Origin: Chryseobacterium sp. MYb264
Lineage (GTDB): Bacteria > Bacteroidota > Bacteroidia > Flavobacteriales > Weeksellaceae
NCBI RefSeq assembly: GCF_035974275.1
Contig: NZ_CP142422.1
Location: 4,154,001 to 4,218,000, forward strand
Direction: 5' to 3'
DNA: 64,000 bases
Shown here: piece after piece, positions 1-7,773 of the stretch
Position numbering within the stretch: position 1 is the first letter of the stretch
How the letters are laid out: every line of letters begins with the position of its first letter
Notes under the pieces: model-generated
Databases searched by the model: none
Told to the model about the DNA's origin: nothing
Seen by the model: the letters and a program-made list of their open reading frames with translations, nothing else
Position numbers and translations under genes: made by a program

Positions 1-323
1 ATTATAAATGTACCAATGTATCAGTTTATCAATGTACCAATCTAAAAACACTGGTAAACTGATACATTGCTAAATCTTTACGAAGAATATCAGGAAGAAA
101 GATACAGACAAAGTCCTTTGCTGCGTAAATTATAAATGTACCAATGTATCAGTTTATCAATGTACCAATCTAAAAACATTGGTAAACTGATACATTGCTA
201 AATCTTTACGAAGAATATCAGGAAGAAAGATACAGATAAAGTCCTTTGCTGCGTAAATTATAAATGTACCAATGTATCAGTTTACCAATCTAAAAATATT
301 GGTAAACTGATACATTGCTAAAT
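1..323. repeat. 128-bp tandem repeat, 2.5 copies, with a hairpin in each unit
   Basis: Units begin at 1, 129 and 257. The first two differ at only two positions that I can find. The third lacks about 16 bases and ends near 323. Each unit has an inverted repeat (AATGTATCAGTTTACCAAT against ATTGGTAAACTGATACATT) followed by about 63 bases that read as the end of a protein-coding gene. The array lies between the upstream gene, which appears to stop at 5-7, and the small gene starting at 339. Confidence 0.9.
73..263 (+). pseudogene. Two duplicated 3' tails of the upstream gene (probably paaH-like 3-hydroxyacyl-CoA dehydrogenase)
   Basis: Bases 73-135 and 201-263 each read as an open C-terminus ending LYEEYQEERYRQSPLLRKL-stop. 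This resembles the RYRPSPLL ending of 3-hydroxybutyryl-CoA dehydrogenases such as PaaH. The same stop codon falls at 5-7, so the true gene probably ends at base 7 and these are copies carried along by the tandem duplication. They have no start codon. The assignment to paaH rests on this short tail and on the paa context, so it is tentative. Confidence 0.5.
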
Positions 324-338
324 TGCTACATTAATATT

Positions 339-647
339 ATGGATATAAATAGTTTCAGAGCCGAATTAGAAACAAGGCTTATTATTGAAAAAGAATACAT
401 TATTCAGGAGCTTTCTATGATGAATGAGGATCCTGAAAAACTGGAATTATTAGGCAAATTCAATGAAAAATATAAAGAGTTAGTGAGAAGAATCGCTAAT
501 GAAGAAGGAATTGATCTGAATGCCTTTTATACCCATGAAAATTCATCAGATAACCTCACATACGAGCAGATAATTCTTGGAAAAACCATGAGTGTTTATG
601 ATAAACTGGCCGATGAATTATATGTCGAAATAACAAGAACAAATTAA
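339..647 (+). CDS. Small conserved-type protein of the paa operon, function unknown
   Basis: This gene encodes 102 residues from ATG 339. An earlier in-frame ATG at 315 lies inside the upstream hairpin repeat and would add eight unlikely residues. The protein is soluble, rich in Glu and Lys and probably mostly helical, with no signal peptide or membrane segment. I do not recognise a family. It ends one base before the paaI start, so the two are almost certainly co-transcribed and perhaps translationally coupled. By position it belongs to the phenylacetate degradation operon, but no role can be read from the sequence. Confidence 0.8.
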   Translation: MDINSFRAELETRLIIEKEYIIQELSMMNEDPEKLELLGKFNEKYKELVRRIANEEGIDLNAFYTHENSSDNLTYEQIILGKTMSVYDKLADELYVEITRTN

Positions 648-648
648 T

Positions 649-1062
649 ATGAATCCGAGACAGGTTGTAGATTATATGATGGAGAAAGACTATTTCTCCC
701 AATTTTTAGGAATAAAAATCATTGATATTAAAGAAAATTATTCTTTGATTGAAATGGAAATCACCAAACAAATGCTCAACGGATTGGGAACAGTTCATGG
801 AGGAGTAACATTCGCTTTTGCAGATTCTGCATTTGCTTTTTCATCAAACAATGACGGAAACGCAGCGGTTGCATTAAGTGTAACCATCAATTTTACCAAA
901 GCCGGAAGGGAAGGAGATATTTTCAGAGCAGAAAGTGTTTTGGTAAATGATACCAGAAAAACGGCGATTTACGACATTAAAATTACCAATCAAAATAACG
1001 ATCAGGTAGCAAAATTTGTTGGAACAGTGTATAAAATCGGGAAAAAAGTAACGGAGCTATAG
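649..1062 (+). CDS. paaI: Hydroxyphenylacetyl-CoA thioesterase PaaI
   Basis: PaaI is a hotdog-fold acyl-CoA thioesterase that releases CoA from dead-end (hydroxy)phenylacetyl-CoA intermediates and so rescues trapped CoA during phenylacetate breakdown. The protein has 137 residues, typical for the family. The conserved stretch has N44, the H50-G-G motif and D59, which match the family's nucleophile-activating residues. It is cytoplasmic, with no signal peptide. It starts two bases after the preceding stop and is followed by a run of about 70 bases of TGTAACAATG-like hairpin sequence. The paa neighbours (pcaF, paaY, paaZ) support PaaI over a generic hotdog thioesterase. Confidence 0.92.
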   Translation: MNPRQVVDYMMEKDYFSQFLGIKIIDIKENYSLIEMEITKQMLNGLGTVHGGVTFAFADSAFAFSSNNDGNAAVALSVTINFTKAGREGDIFRAESVLVNDTRKTAIYDIKITNQNNDQVAKFVGTVYKIGKKVTEL

Positions 1063-1067
1063 GCTCA

Positions 1068-1137
1068 ATGTAACAATGTAACAATGTAACAATGAAACAA
1101 TGTATCGGTGTACCAATTTACCAATTTACCAATGATA
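1068..1137. repeat. Intergenic TGTAACAATG-type quasi-periodic repeat
   Basis: About 70 bases of ten-base words (AATGTAACAATGTAAC, then variants with ACC, ACG or TCG) fill the gap between paaI and the four-helix-bundle gene. The words match those in the hairpins at 1-323, 1513-1588, 2806-2925 and 4440-4500, although a clear second arm is not seen here. Confidence 0.75.
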
Positions 1138-1162
1138 TGAAATAAATTAATTTTTAACACAA

Positions 1163-1513
1163 ATGATAAACTTCGAAAACAACCCATTAATTTCCAAAAC
1201 AGTTCAGTTTTCTTTAGATATAATTGAATTTTGTGAACTGTTAGATGAAAAAAGAAAATTTGTTATTGCTAAACAATTGTTACGTTCCGGAACTAGCATT
1301 GGAGCTAACTCGTTTGAAGCACAAAACCCACACAGCAAGAATGATTTTATCAATAAAATTAAAATTGCAGCAAAAGAATTAGAAGAAACAAAATATTGGC
1401 TCTATCTCTGTAAACATTCTAAAACTTATCCATTCGATGAAAAGTTAGAACTTCAGATTACTGAGATTGGAAAAATTATTTATAAAATATTAAGTACAAG
1501 CTTGAAAAATTAG
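1163..1513 (+). CDS. Four-helix bundle protein (23S rRNA intervening-sequence family)
   Basis: This 116-residue helical protein has the hallmarks of the four-helix bundle family also called 23S rRNA-intervening-sequence protein (TIGR02436 type): an early KxVxF segment, the RSGTSIGAN motif at about residues 42-50, and a later KEL-E-KYWL motif at about 71-80. Its molecular role is unknown. Members often lie as solo genes beside repeats or inside rRNA insertions. Here it sits within the paa operon, flanked on both sides by hairpin repeats and unrelated to catabolism, so it looks like a passenger inserted with them. The start at 1163 gives the full family length. Confidence 0.9.
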   Translation: MINFENNPLISKTVQFSLDIIEFCELLDEKRKFVIAKQLLRSGTSIGANSFEAQNPHSKNDFINKIKIAAKELEETKYWLYLCKHSKTYPFDEKLELQITEIGKIIYKILSTSLKN

Positions 1514-1588
1514 TATAACAATGTACCAAGGTAACAGTCTACAAATGATTGTTACACTGTTACATTATTAGATTGTTAAATTGAATTA
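1513..1588. repeat. Intergenic imperfect hairpin upstream of the thiolase gene
   Basis: The left arm (AATGTACCAAGGTAACAG) pairs imperfectly with the right arm (CTGTTACATT region). The element has the same words as the other paa-operon hairpins and ends only a few bases before ATG 1591. Confidence 0.8.
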
Positions 1589-1590
1589 TT

Positions 1591-2796
1591 ATGAACAACG
1601 TATATATCATAGATTATGTAAGAACGCCCATCTCAAAATTGGCCGGAGGACTTTCTGAAGTTCGTGCGGACGATTTGGCAGCGGTGGTGATTAAAGAAGT
1701 GGTGGCAAGAAACCCTGAAGTTCCTGTGGACGAAATTGAGGATGTTATTTTCGGATGTGCGAATCAGGCGGGTGAAGATAACAGAAATGTAGCAAGAATG
1801 GGACTTTTATTGGCTGGGCTTCCCTATAAAATCGGTGGTGAAACGGTTAACAGACTTTGTGCTTCAGGAATGTCGGCGGTGGCGAATGCTTTCCGTTCGA
1901 TTGCTTCCGGTGAAGGTGAAATTTACATCGCAGGTGGAGTAGAGCACATGACGCGTTCGCCTTATGTAATGTCAAAACCAAGTGCAGCTTTCGGTAGAGA
2001 TAGTCAGATGTTTGATACGACCTTCGGATGGAGATTTGTCAATCCTAAAATGAAAGAATTATACGGGGTTGATGGAATGGGAGACACCGCTGAAAATTTA
2101 GCAGATATGCATAATATCAGCCGTGAAGATCAGGATAAATTTGCCCTTTGGTCTCAACAAAAAGCGACGAAAGCTCAGGAAAGCGGAAGATTGGCGGAAG
2201 AAATCGTAAAAGTTGAAATTCCACAAAGAAAAGGCGAACCGAAAATCTTCGATACAGACGAATTCATCAAACCAACTTCTTCAATGGAAGGATTAGGAAA
2301 ACTTCGTCCGGCCTTCAGAAAAGAAGGAACAGTAACAGCTGGAAATGCTTCGGGAATGAACGACGGAGCAGCTGCTTTAATTTTAGCAAGCGAAGAAGCA
2401 GTAAAAAAATATGGTTTAAAACCAAAAGCTAAAATCTTAGGATCATCTGTTGCCGGTGTTGAGCCAAGAATTATGGGAATCGGACCTGTTGAAGCGACTC
2501 AGAAATTACTAAAAAGACTGAATCTTTCATTAGATGATATGGACATCATTGAATTGAATGAAGCATTCGCAGCTCAGGCTTTAGCCGTAACGAGAACTTT
2601 AGGTTTAAAAGATGATGATTCAAGAGTAAATCCAAACGGAGGAGCTATTGCAATCGGTCATCCACTTGGAGTTTCAGGAGCGAGAATCGTTGGTTCTGCA
2701 GCCATGGAACTTCAAAAACAAGATAAAAAATATGCTTTGTGTACCCTTTGTATCGGTGTCGGACAAGGTTATGCAATGGTGATTGAAAAAGTATAA
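1591..2796 (+). CDS. pcaF: 3-oxoadipyl-CoA / 3-oxo-5,6-dehydrosuberyl-CoA thiolase
   Basis: This thiolase (401 residues) uses CoA to cleave 3-oxoadipyl-CoA and related intermediates to acetyl-CoA plus succinyl-CoA or a shortened acyl-CoA, the last beta-oxidation-like step of phenylacetate degradation. The acyl-enzyme cysteine is C90 in NRLCASG, the general-base histidine H357 is in the GHPLG motif, and the second catalytic cysteine C387 is in CTLCIGVGQG. Length and motifs are those of a complete cytoplasmic thiolase. Its place between paaI and paaY/paaZ favours PcaF/PaaJ over a biosynthetic acetyl-CoA acetyltransferase. A hairpin repeat precedes the start. Confidence 0.93.
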   Translation: MNNVYIIDYVRTPISKLAGGLSEVRADDLAAVVIKEVVARNPEVPVDEIEDVIFGCANQAGEDNRNVARMGLLLAGLPYKIGGETVNRLCASGMSAVANAFRSIASGEGEIYIAGGVEHMTRSPYVMSKPSAAFGRDSQMFDTTFGWRFVNPKMKELYGVDGMGDTAENLADMHNISREDQDKFALWSQQKATKAQESGRLAEEIVKVEIPQRKGEPKIFDTDEFIKPTSSMEGLGKLRPAFRKEGTVTAGNASGMNDGAAALILASEEAVKKYGLKPKAKILGSSVAGVEPRIMGIGPVEATQKLLKRLNLSLDDMDIIELNEAFAAQALAVTRTLGLKDDDSRVNPNGGAIAIGHPLGVSGARIVGSAAMELQKQDKKYALCTLCIGVGQGYAMVIEKV

Positions 2797-2805
2797 CTTT
2801 TTCAA

Positions 2806-2925
2806 TAATATAACAATATAAAAGTGTATCAATGTAACAATTTTGCGGTCTGTGATGTTAGGCTTGTCGAAGCATTTCACTGGTAAACTGTTACATTGAT
2901 ACATTATTACATTAATTTTTTAAGA
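2806..2925. repeat. Intergenic imperfect hairpin upstream of paaY
   Basis: The left arm (GTGTATCAATGTAACAAT) matches the reverse complement of the right arm (ACTGTTACATTGATACATT). About 40 bases of unrelated sequence separate them. This is the same element family as at 1-323, ending close to ATG 2934. Confidence 0.8.
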
Positions 2926-2933
2926 AAAAAATT

Positions 2934-3527
2934 ATGAATATCTACTCATATCACGGAATTCGTCCCATCATCAAACCTTCCGCTTACGTTCATCCACAAG
3001 CGGTGATCATTGGAAATGTGGAAATCGGAGAGGAAGTTTATATTGGTCCAAACGCGGTTATTCGTGGCGACTGGGGGAAAATTATCATCAAAGACGGTGC
3101 GAATGTTCAGGAAAACTGTACCCTTCACGTTTTTCCGGGGATTGAAACCATTTTGGAAGAATCGGCGCATATCGGTCACGGAGCGATTATTCATTCCGGA
3201 CATATCGGAAAAAATTGTTTGGTTGGAATGAACGCAGTCGTAATGGATAAAGCCGTTATCGGTGATGAATGTATCATCGGAGCGTTGGCTTTCGTTCCTG
3301 CCAATTTCAGATGTGATGCTAGAAAACTGATCGTTGGAAGTCCGGCAAAAATCATCCGTGATGTTTCCGATGAGATGATCAAATGGAAAACGCAAGGAAC
3401 AAGATTATATCAGGAATTGGCAAGAGAAGGTAAAGATGCGATCTTGCCTTGCGAACCTTTTTCAGAATATGTACAACAGATTCCTACAAAAGTTGTTGAT
3501 TACAGCATTTGGGATGATGTGAAATAA
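2934..3527 (+). CDS. paaY: PaaY, left-handed beta-helix hydrolase/gamma-carbonic-anhydrase-like protein
   Basis: The 197-residue protein is built of hexapeptide repeats (for example IGNVEIG, VYIGPN, VIGDECIIG) that form a left-handed beta-helix, ending in helical residues. H65, H82 and H87 match the three metal-ligand histidines of gamma-carbonic-anhydrase-like proteins. PaaY is reported as a thioesterase that hydrolyses a toxic side product of ring opening in phenylacetate catabolism. Its position between the thiolase and paaZ fits. A YrdA-like housekeeping homologue is the alternative, but the C-terminal extension and context favour PaaY. Confidence 0.88.
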   Translation: MNIYSYHGIRPIIKPSAYVHPQAVIIGNVEIGEEVYIGPNAVIRGDWGKIIIKDGANVQENCTLHVFPGIETILEESAHIGHGAIIHSGHIGKNCLVGMNAVVMDKAVIGDECIIGALAFVPANFRCDARKLIVGSPAKIIRDVSDEMIKWKTQGTRLYQELAREGKDAILPCEPFSEYVQQIPTKVVDYSIWDDVK

Positions 3528-3538
3528 TGATCTCAATC

Positions 3539-3574
3539 AAAACCTCATAGGTTTCTAAAACCTATGAGGTTTTG
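3539..3574. terminator. Perfect palindrome after paaY (terminator or REP-like)
   Basis: AAAACCTCATAGGTTT and AACCTATGAGGTTTT form a near-perfect 16-base stem with a four-base loop. It has poly-A on one side and short T runs, so it could end transcripts on either strand. Its build resembles the palindromes around the RAYT gene at 7078-7773, so it may be a REP copy. Confidence 0.65.
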
Positions 3575-3599
3575 AAAAAGTGTTTAAGAAAGAAAAAGC

Positions 3600-4430
3600 A
3601 TGATTAAAAAACTTCTTATTATCTCCACAATTTTATTTACATTTCAATCTGTCGCTTTTGCCCAGACTGGAAATGTAAAACCATTAACTATTGGAGAAAT
3701 CAGAACCATAGAATCTAAAATTTTAAACGAAGAAAGAACACTAAATATCTATCTTCCGCAAAATTTCGACAAAACAAAATCTTACCCAATTATCTATCTT
3801 TTAGATGGAAGCATGAATGAAGATTTTATTCACGTGACGGGTTTAGTTCAATTCTTCAATCAGATGTATTCCATGCCGGAAACAATCGTGGTCGGAATTG
3901 CTAATATTGACAGAAAAAGAGACTTTACTTTTCATACGGATTTAAAAGATTTACAAAAAGATTATCCTACAACGGGACATTCGGATAAATTCATCAGTTT
4001 TCTGGAGAAAGAATTGAAACCTTATATTGAAAGTCAGTTTAAAACTACCGATAAATATGTATTCGGGCAATCATTGGGCGGACTGTTAGCCACGGAAATT
4101 CTGTTGAAAAAACCGGAAATGTTTAATAACTATTTTATCATCAGTCCAAGTTTATGGTGGGATGATGAAAGTCTTTTAAAACAGGCTCCTCAATTATTAG
4201 CCAAAATTCAGGACACGAAAAAATTCGTTTATGTTTCTGTCGGAAAAGGTGAACATCCGGTGATGGTAAAAGATGCTGAAGATTTATTTGATGTTTTGAA
4301 AAAAGCGAACAAAAAAAATTGGACTTTAGAATATAAAATGATGGAAACAGACAATCATGCAACGATTCTTCACAGAAGTTTGTATGAAGGTTTGGTGAAA
4401 TTGTTTCCGTATCAAGAAGCGAAAAATTAA
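3600..4430 (+). CDS. Secreted alpha/beta-hydrolase, esterase D/Fes-like
   Basis: This gene encodes 276 residues with an N-terminal signal peptide (about residues 1-21, ending AFAQ). The body resembles the esterase D/enterochelin-esterase fold: an early RTLNIYLP segment, a YLLDG strand, the nucleophile S158 in GQSLGG, and a likely catalytic histidine near H253 in DNHATILH. It should hydrolyse an ester or thioester in the periplasm; the substrate cannot be told. It stands between paaY and paaZ, separated from paaY by a palindrome and from paaZ by a hairpin, so it may not share the paa role. Confidence 0.85.
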   Translation: MIKKLLIISTILFTFQSVAFAQTGNVKPLTIGEIRTIESKILNEERTLNIYLPQNFDKTKSYPIIYLLDGSMNEDFIHVTGLVQFFNQMYSMPETIVVGIANIDRKRDFTFHTDLKDLQKDYPTTGHSDKFISFLEKELKPYIESQFKTTDKYVFGQSLGGLLATEILLKKPEMFNNYFIISPSLWWDDESLLKQAPQLLAKIQDTKKFVYVSVGKGEHPVMVKDAEDLFDVLKKANKKNWTLEYKMMETDNHATILHRSLYEGLVKLFPYQEAKN

Positions 4431-4436
4431 AAATAT

Positions 4437-4503
4437 AACAATCTAAAAATGTATCAGTGTAACAATTATTGGTAAACTGTTAAATTGATACATTGTTAAA
4501 TTA
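4437..4503. repeat. Intergenic hairpin upstream of paaZ
   Basis: AATGTATCAGTGTAACAAT and TAAACTGTTAAATTGATACATT are imperfect inverted repeats. The element ends about ten bases before ATG 4512 and has the same words as the other paa-operon hairpins. Confidence 0.8.
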
Positions 4504-4511
4504 AATATTAT

Positions 4512-7007
4512 ATGGAAAAGTTAAAAAATTACATTCATGGCGAATGGATTGAAGGCACTGGAAACGGAATTCCTTTATACAATGCTGTCAACGGTGAGCA
4601 GGTTGCCATTTCCGATACTGAAGGGCTGAATTTCGAGCAGGCTTTGGATTACGGAAGAACGGTAGGTTACAAAAATCTCTCTTCGATGACGTTTTACGAT
4701 CGTGGAGAAATGCTGAAAAAAGTAGCGCTTTACCTTTTAGAGAGAAAGAAAAAATATTACGAATTATCATATAAAACGGGAGCAACTTATGCAGATTCTT
4801 GGGTAGATATCGAAGGAGGTTTCGGTACTTTCTTCACCTATTCAGGATTGGCAAAAAGAATGCTTCCCAATACTCCGTTTTGGGTGGATGGAGAAACTCA
4901 GAAAATTTCTGCGAACGGAACTTTCCTGGGAACTCATATTTTAACGCCAAGTGAAGGAGTTTCAGTTCAAATCAATGCCTATAACTTTCCGGTTTGGGGA
5001 ATGTTGGAAAAGTTATCCACATCATTGTTAGCAGGTGTTCCTTCAATCGTGAAGCCTTCACCGTTTGGTTCTTACTTAACCAACGCCGTTTTTCAGGATA
5101 TGATTGAAAGCGGAGTTCTTCCGGAAGGAGCTGTTCAGTTAATCTGCGGTGAGCCCGGAAATGTTCTGGATTATATTCAGGATGGAGATTCTGTCTTGTT
5201 CACAGGTTCTGCGACGACGGGTAGAAAATTGAAATCTTTACCATCAATTGCAGGCAATGCGGTTCGTTTCAATATGGAAGCAGATTCTTTAAACTGTTCG
5301 ATTCTTGGTTTGGATGCAAAACCGGGAACTCCGGAATTTGATTTATTCATCAAAGAAGTTCGTAACGAAATGACCACGAAAGCGGGACAAAAATGTACGG
5401 CAATCCGAAGAATTATCGTTCCTGAAAACTTAATCGGTGATGTTCAGAATGCTTTATCTAAGGCTTTAGACCAGACAAAAATCGGAAATCCATTAAGCAG
5501 AGAAACAAGAATGGGTTCTTTGGTTGGAAAACAGCAGTATGATGAGGTTTTAAGAAAAGTTGATTTATTAAAAGCAGAAACAGAATTAGTTTACGACGGG
5601 CAACACGAATTGGTAGATGCAAACTATGAAAATGGAGCATTTATGAGTCCGAAATTATTCTTAAACGATTCTCCGTTTACAAAAAATATCTCTCACGATG
5701 TCGAAGCTTTCGGTCCGGTTTCTACACTGATGCCTTACAAAGATGCGGAAGAAGCAGCGGCGTTGGCGAAAAGAGGAAAAGGAAGTTTGGTAGGTTCTAT
5801 CATTTCTCACGATGACAATTTCGTGGCAGAAACTTCGTGGAAAATGGCTTCTCAACACGGAAGAATTTTCGTGTTAAACAGAGATAATGCGAAAGAAAGT
5901 ACAGGTCACGGTTCTCCGCTTCCGACGTTGATGCATGGTGGTCCCGGTAGAGCAGGTGGTGGTGAGGAAATGGGCGGTTTAGGCGGTCTTCATTTCTTCC
6001 TTCAAAAAACGGCGATTCAGGGTTCTCCGGATACATTAACGGCGATTACTAAAATCTATCAGCAAGGTGCTGAGAAAAAATATTCAGATAAACATCCTTT
6101 CCAGAAATATTTTGAGGACGTTGAGGTTGGAGATTCTTTGGAAACTGCAGGAAGAACGGTTACGGATGCCGATATCGTAAATTTCTCTAATGTTTCTTGG
6201 GATCATTTCTATGCACACACAGATGCAACAAGTTTAACAGGAACGATCTTCGATAAAACCGTTGCTCACGGATATTTCATCCTTTCTGCGGCGGCTGGAT
6301 TGTTCGTTTCAGGGAAAAAAGGACCTGTTATTGCAAATTACGGATTGGAAAATTGTTCGTTTTTCAAACCTGTTTATGCGGGAGATACGATTACGGTTTA
6401 TTTAACGGCGAAAGAGAAAATCAATCGTGGAGTTAAAGGAAGAAACATTCCTTCCGGTGTTGTGAAATGGCTGGTTGAAGTAGTGAATCAAAGAGATGAA
6501 ATCGTTTGTGTGGCTACAATTTTGACTTTGGTGGCTAAACATTCTCCTTTCATCGATTTAAATGTAAAAAATATTCAGAAAACTTTAAATGGTTTAACGG
6601 ATTCTACTCAGCCCAATTGGGGTAAAATGTCTCCTCAGCAAATGATCGAGCATTTGGAACATGGCGTTTTGGTAAGCCTTGGCGAGCCGGAAGCTGAAAA
6701 ATGTTTCACTCCGGAAGAGCAGTTGGAAAAATGGCAGGATTCTCTGTACAATCACAGAAAAATGCCGAAAGATTTCCCTGCACCATTCCTTGCGGATGAC
6801 GAGAAATTATTAGAATTAAGACATAAAAATCTGGAAGCTGCAAAGATTTCTTTCATGGATAATCTGAAGAGATTTTCGATTTATTATAAAGAAAATCCGC
6901 ATGCAGAACACATGAATTTTGTATTCGGAAAACTGAATAAAGAAATGTGGGAATTGATGCATAAGAAGCATTTTACTCACCATTTTGAACAGTTTGGATT
7001 AATTTGA
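4512..7007 (+). CDS. paaZ: PaaZ bifunctional aldehyde dehydrogenase/enoyl-CoA hydratase with C-terminal DUF1569-like domain
   Basis: PaaZ opens the oxepin-CoA ring (hydratase) and oxidises the resulting semialdehyde to 3-oxo-5,6-dehydrosuberyl-CoA with NADP. Residues 1 to about 520 form the aldehyde dehydrogenase part, with E256 and C295 in GQKCTA as catalytic residues. About 535-680 is a MaoC-type hotdog hydratase with D564 and H569 in DHFYAH. The family normally ends near residue 680. Here a further 150 residues (684-831) resemble DUF1569 of the DinB-like helical bundles, with possible metal histidines in IEHLEH, HAEH and HFTHHF. The frame is continuous across the junction, so this is a real fusion. 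Confidence 0.93.
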   Translation: MEKLKNYIHGEWIEGTGNGIPLYNAVNGEQVAISDTEGLNFEQALDYGRTVGYKNLSSMTFYDRGEMLKKVALYLLERKKKYYELSYKTGATYADSWVDIEGGFGTFFTYSGLAKRMLPNTPFWVDGETQKISANGTFLGTHILTPSEGVSVQINAYNFPVWGMLEKLSTSLLAGVPSIVKPSPFGSYLTNAVFQDMIESGVLPEGAVQLICGEPGNVLDYIQDGDSVLFTGSATTGRKLKSLPSIAGNAVRFNMEADSLNCSILGLDAKPGTPEFDLFIKEVRNEMTTKAGQKCTAIRRIIVPENLIGDVQNALSKALDQTKIGNPLSRETRMGSLVGKQQYDEVLRKVDLLKAETELVYDGQHELVDANYENGAFMSPKLFLNDSPFTKNISHDVEAFGPVSTLMPYKDAEEAAALAKRGKGSLVGSIISHDDNFVAETSWKMASQHGRIFVLNRDNAKESTGHGSPLPTLMHGGPGRAGGGEEMGGLGGLHFFLQKTAIQGSPDTLTAITKIYQQGAEKKYSDKHPFQKYFEDVEVGDSLETAGRTVTDADIVNFSNVSWDHFYAHTDATSLTGTIFDKTVAHGYFILSAAAGLFVSGKKGPVIANYGLENCSFFKPVYAGDTITVYLTAKEKINRGVKGRNIPSGVVKWLVEVVNQRDEIVCVATILTLVAKHSPFIDLNVKNIQKTLNGLTDSTQPNWGKMSPQQMIEHLEHGVLVSLGEPEAEKCFTPEEQLEKWQDSLYNHRKMPKDFPAPFLADDEKLLELRHKNLEAAKISFMDNLKRFSIYYKENPHAEHMNFVFGKLNKEMWELMHKKHFTHHFEQFGLI

Positions 7008-7031
7008 TTCGAAATAAAATATAAATTTATC

Positions 7032-7066
7032 ATCCCTTTCGGTTTTTACTGAAAGGGATTTTTTTA
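7032..7066 (+). terminator. Rho-independent terminator after paaZ
   Basis: The stem ATCCCTTTC/GAAAGGGAT with a ten-base loop is followed by seven T. It closes the paa operon 25 bases after the paaZ stop. Confidence 0.85.
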
Positions 7067-7077
7067 CCTTTACGAGT

Positions 7078-7110
7078 ATCCTTGTCAAGGTTTTAAACCT
7101 TGACAAGGAT
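7078..7110. repeat. REP-like palindrome, upstream copy
   Basis: ATCCTTGTCAAGG and CCTTGACAAGGAT are perfect 13-base arms around TTTTAAA. The palindrome lies 20 bases before the RAYT start. Confidence 0.85.
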
Positions 7111-7130
7111 GTATAAAAACCACAAATGTA

Positions 7131-7710
7131 ATGGAAGATATTAGAACCACATCTATTGATGCCGATTGTTTTTACCACATTTATAATCGAGGTATTAACG
7201 GAGAAAATATATTTAAATCTGAACGGAACTATAAATTCTTTTTAAAGAAAATATCAGAATTGTTAATTCCTGTTTGTGAAATATATGCTTACTGCCTTTT
7301 GCCGAATCATTTTCATTTTTTAATTAAAGTTAAATCAGATAATGAGTTGCATAGCCTTGTCAAGGTTCAAAACCTTGATAAGGCTGAATTCGGGCTTCAT
7401 TCTCCACAGAATATCTTTTCAAAACAATTTTCGAGAATTTTTAATTCTTACTCACAGGCTTTTAATAAAGAGAATAATAGACATGGTGCATTAATAGAAT
7501 CACCATTTAATTAATATAATTATTTATATCCATCAGAATCCACACAATCATTCGATTATAAATGATTTTTCAGAATATCGTTTTTCATCTTATCAGTCTA
7601 TTCTAAGTAATTCGAAGACTTTATTAAAGCGAAATGAAGTTATTGAATTTTTTGATGATAAAGAAAATTTCATGGCATCACATAGAAAAATAATAGATTT
7701 TGAGCTTTGA
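7131..7710 (+). pseudogene. REP-associated tyrosine transposase (RAYT, Y1/IS200-like), broken by deletion and frameshift
   Basis: The first 127 codons (7131-7514) read as a Y1-type transposase: FYHIYNRG near residues 14-21, the HUH pair H60-F-H62 in LPNHFHFL, and the Tyr-bearing helix with FNSYSQAFN. The frame then hits a stop after ALIESPF. The missing C-terminal part follows in another frame: 7519-7710 reads IIYIHQNPHNHS onward to KIIDFEL-stop. About a dozen residues that normally link these parts are absent, so a short deletion with a frame change is the likely cause. RAYTs mobilise or maintain REP palindromes; here three palindromes lie at, in and after the gene. Confidence 0.88.
7354..7384. 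repeat. REP-like palindrome inside the RAYT reading frame
   Basis: GCCTTGTCAAGGTT and AACCTTGATAAGGC pair around CAA. The copy is read through in frame in the transposase as SLVKVQNLDKA, between the HUH motif and the tyrosine helix. Confidence 0.85.
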
Positions 7711-7734
7711 TTTTTAGATTAGAAATTCTTGAAA

Positions 7735-7773
7735 GATATCCTTGTCAAGGTTTTAAAACTTGATAAGGATATC
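7735..7773. repeat. REP-like palindrome, downstream copy
   Basis: GATATCCTTGTCAAG and CTTGATAAGGATATC are 15-base arms with one mismatch, followed by a T run on the plus strand, so the element may also stop transcription after the RAYT remnant. The next 160 bases, up to 7937, hold no gene that I can see. Confidence 0.85.

Noticed and set aside
1..323. Repeats read as a CRISPR array
   Set aside because: The units are directly adjacent copies of 128 bases, each with inner symmetry and coding sequence; there are no short repeats with unique spacers.
2946..3395. Minus-strand ORF of 149 codons within paaY
   Set aside because: It is a shadow of the conserved hexapeptide-repeat gene on the plus strand; the protein has no family features.
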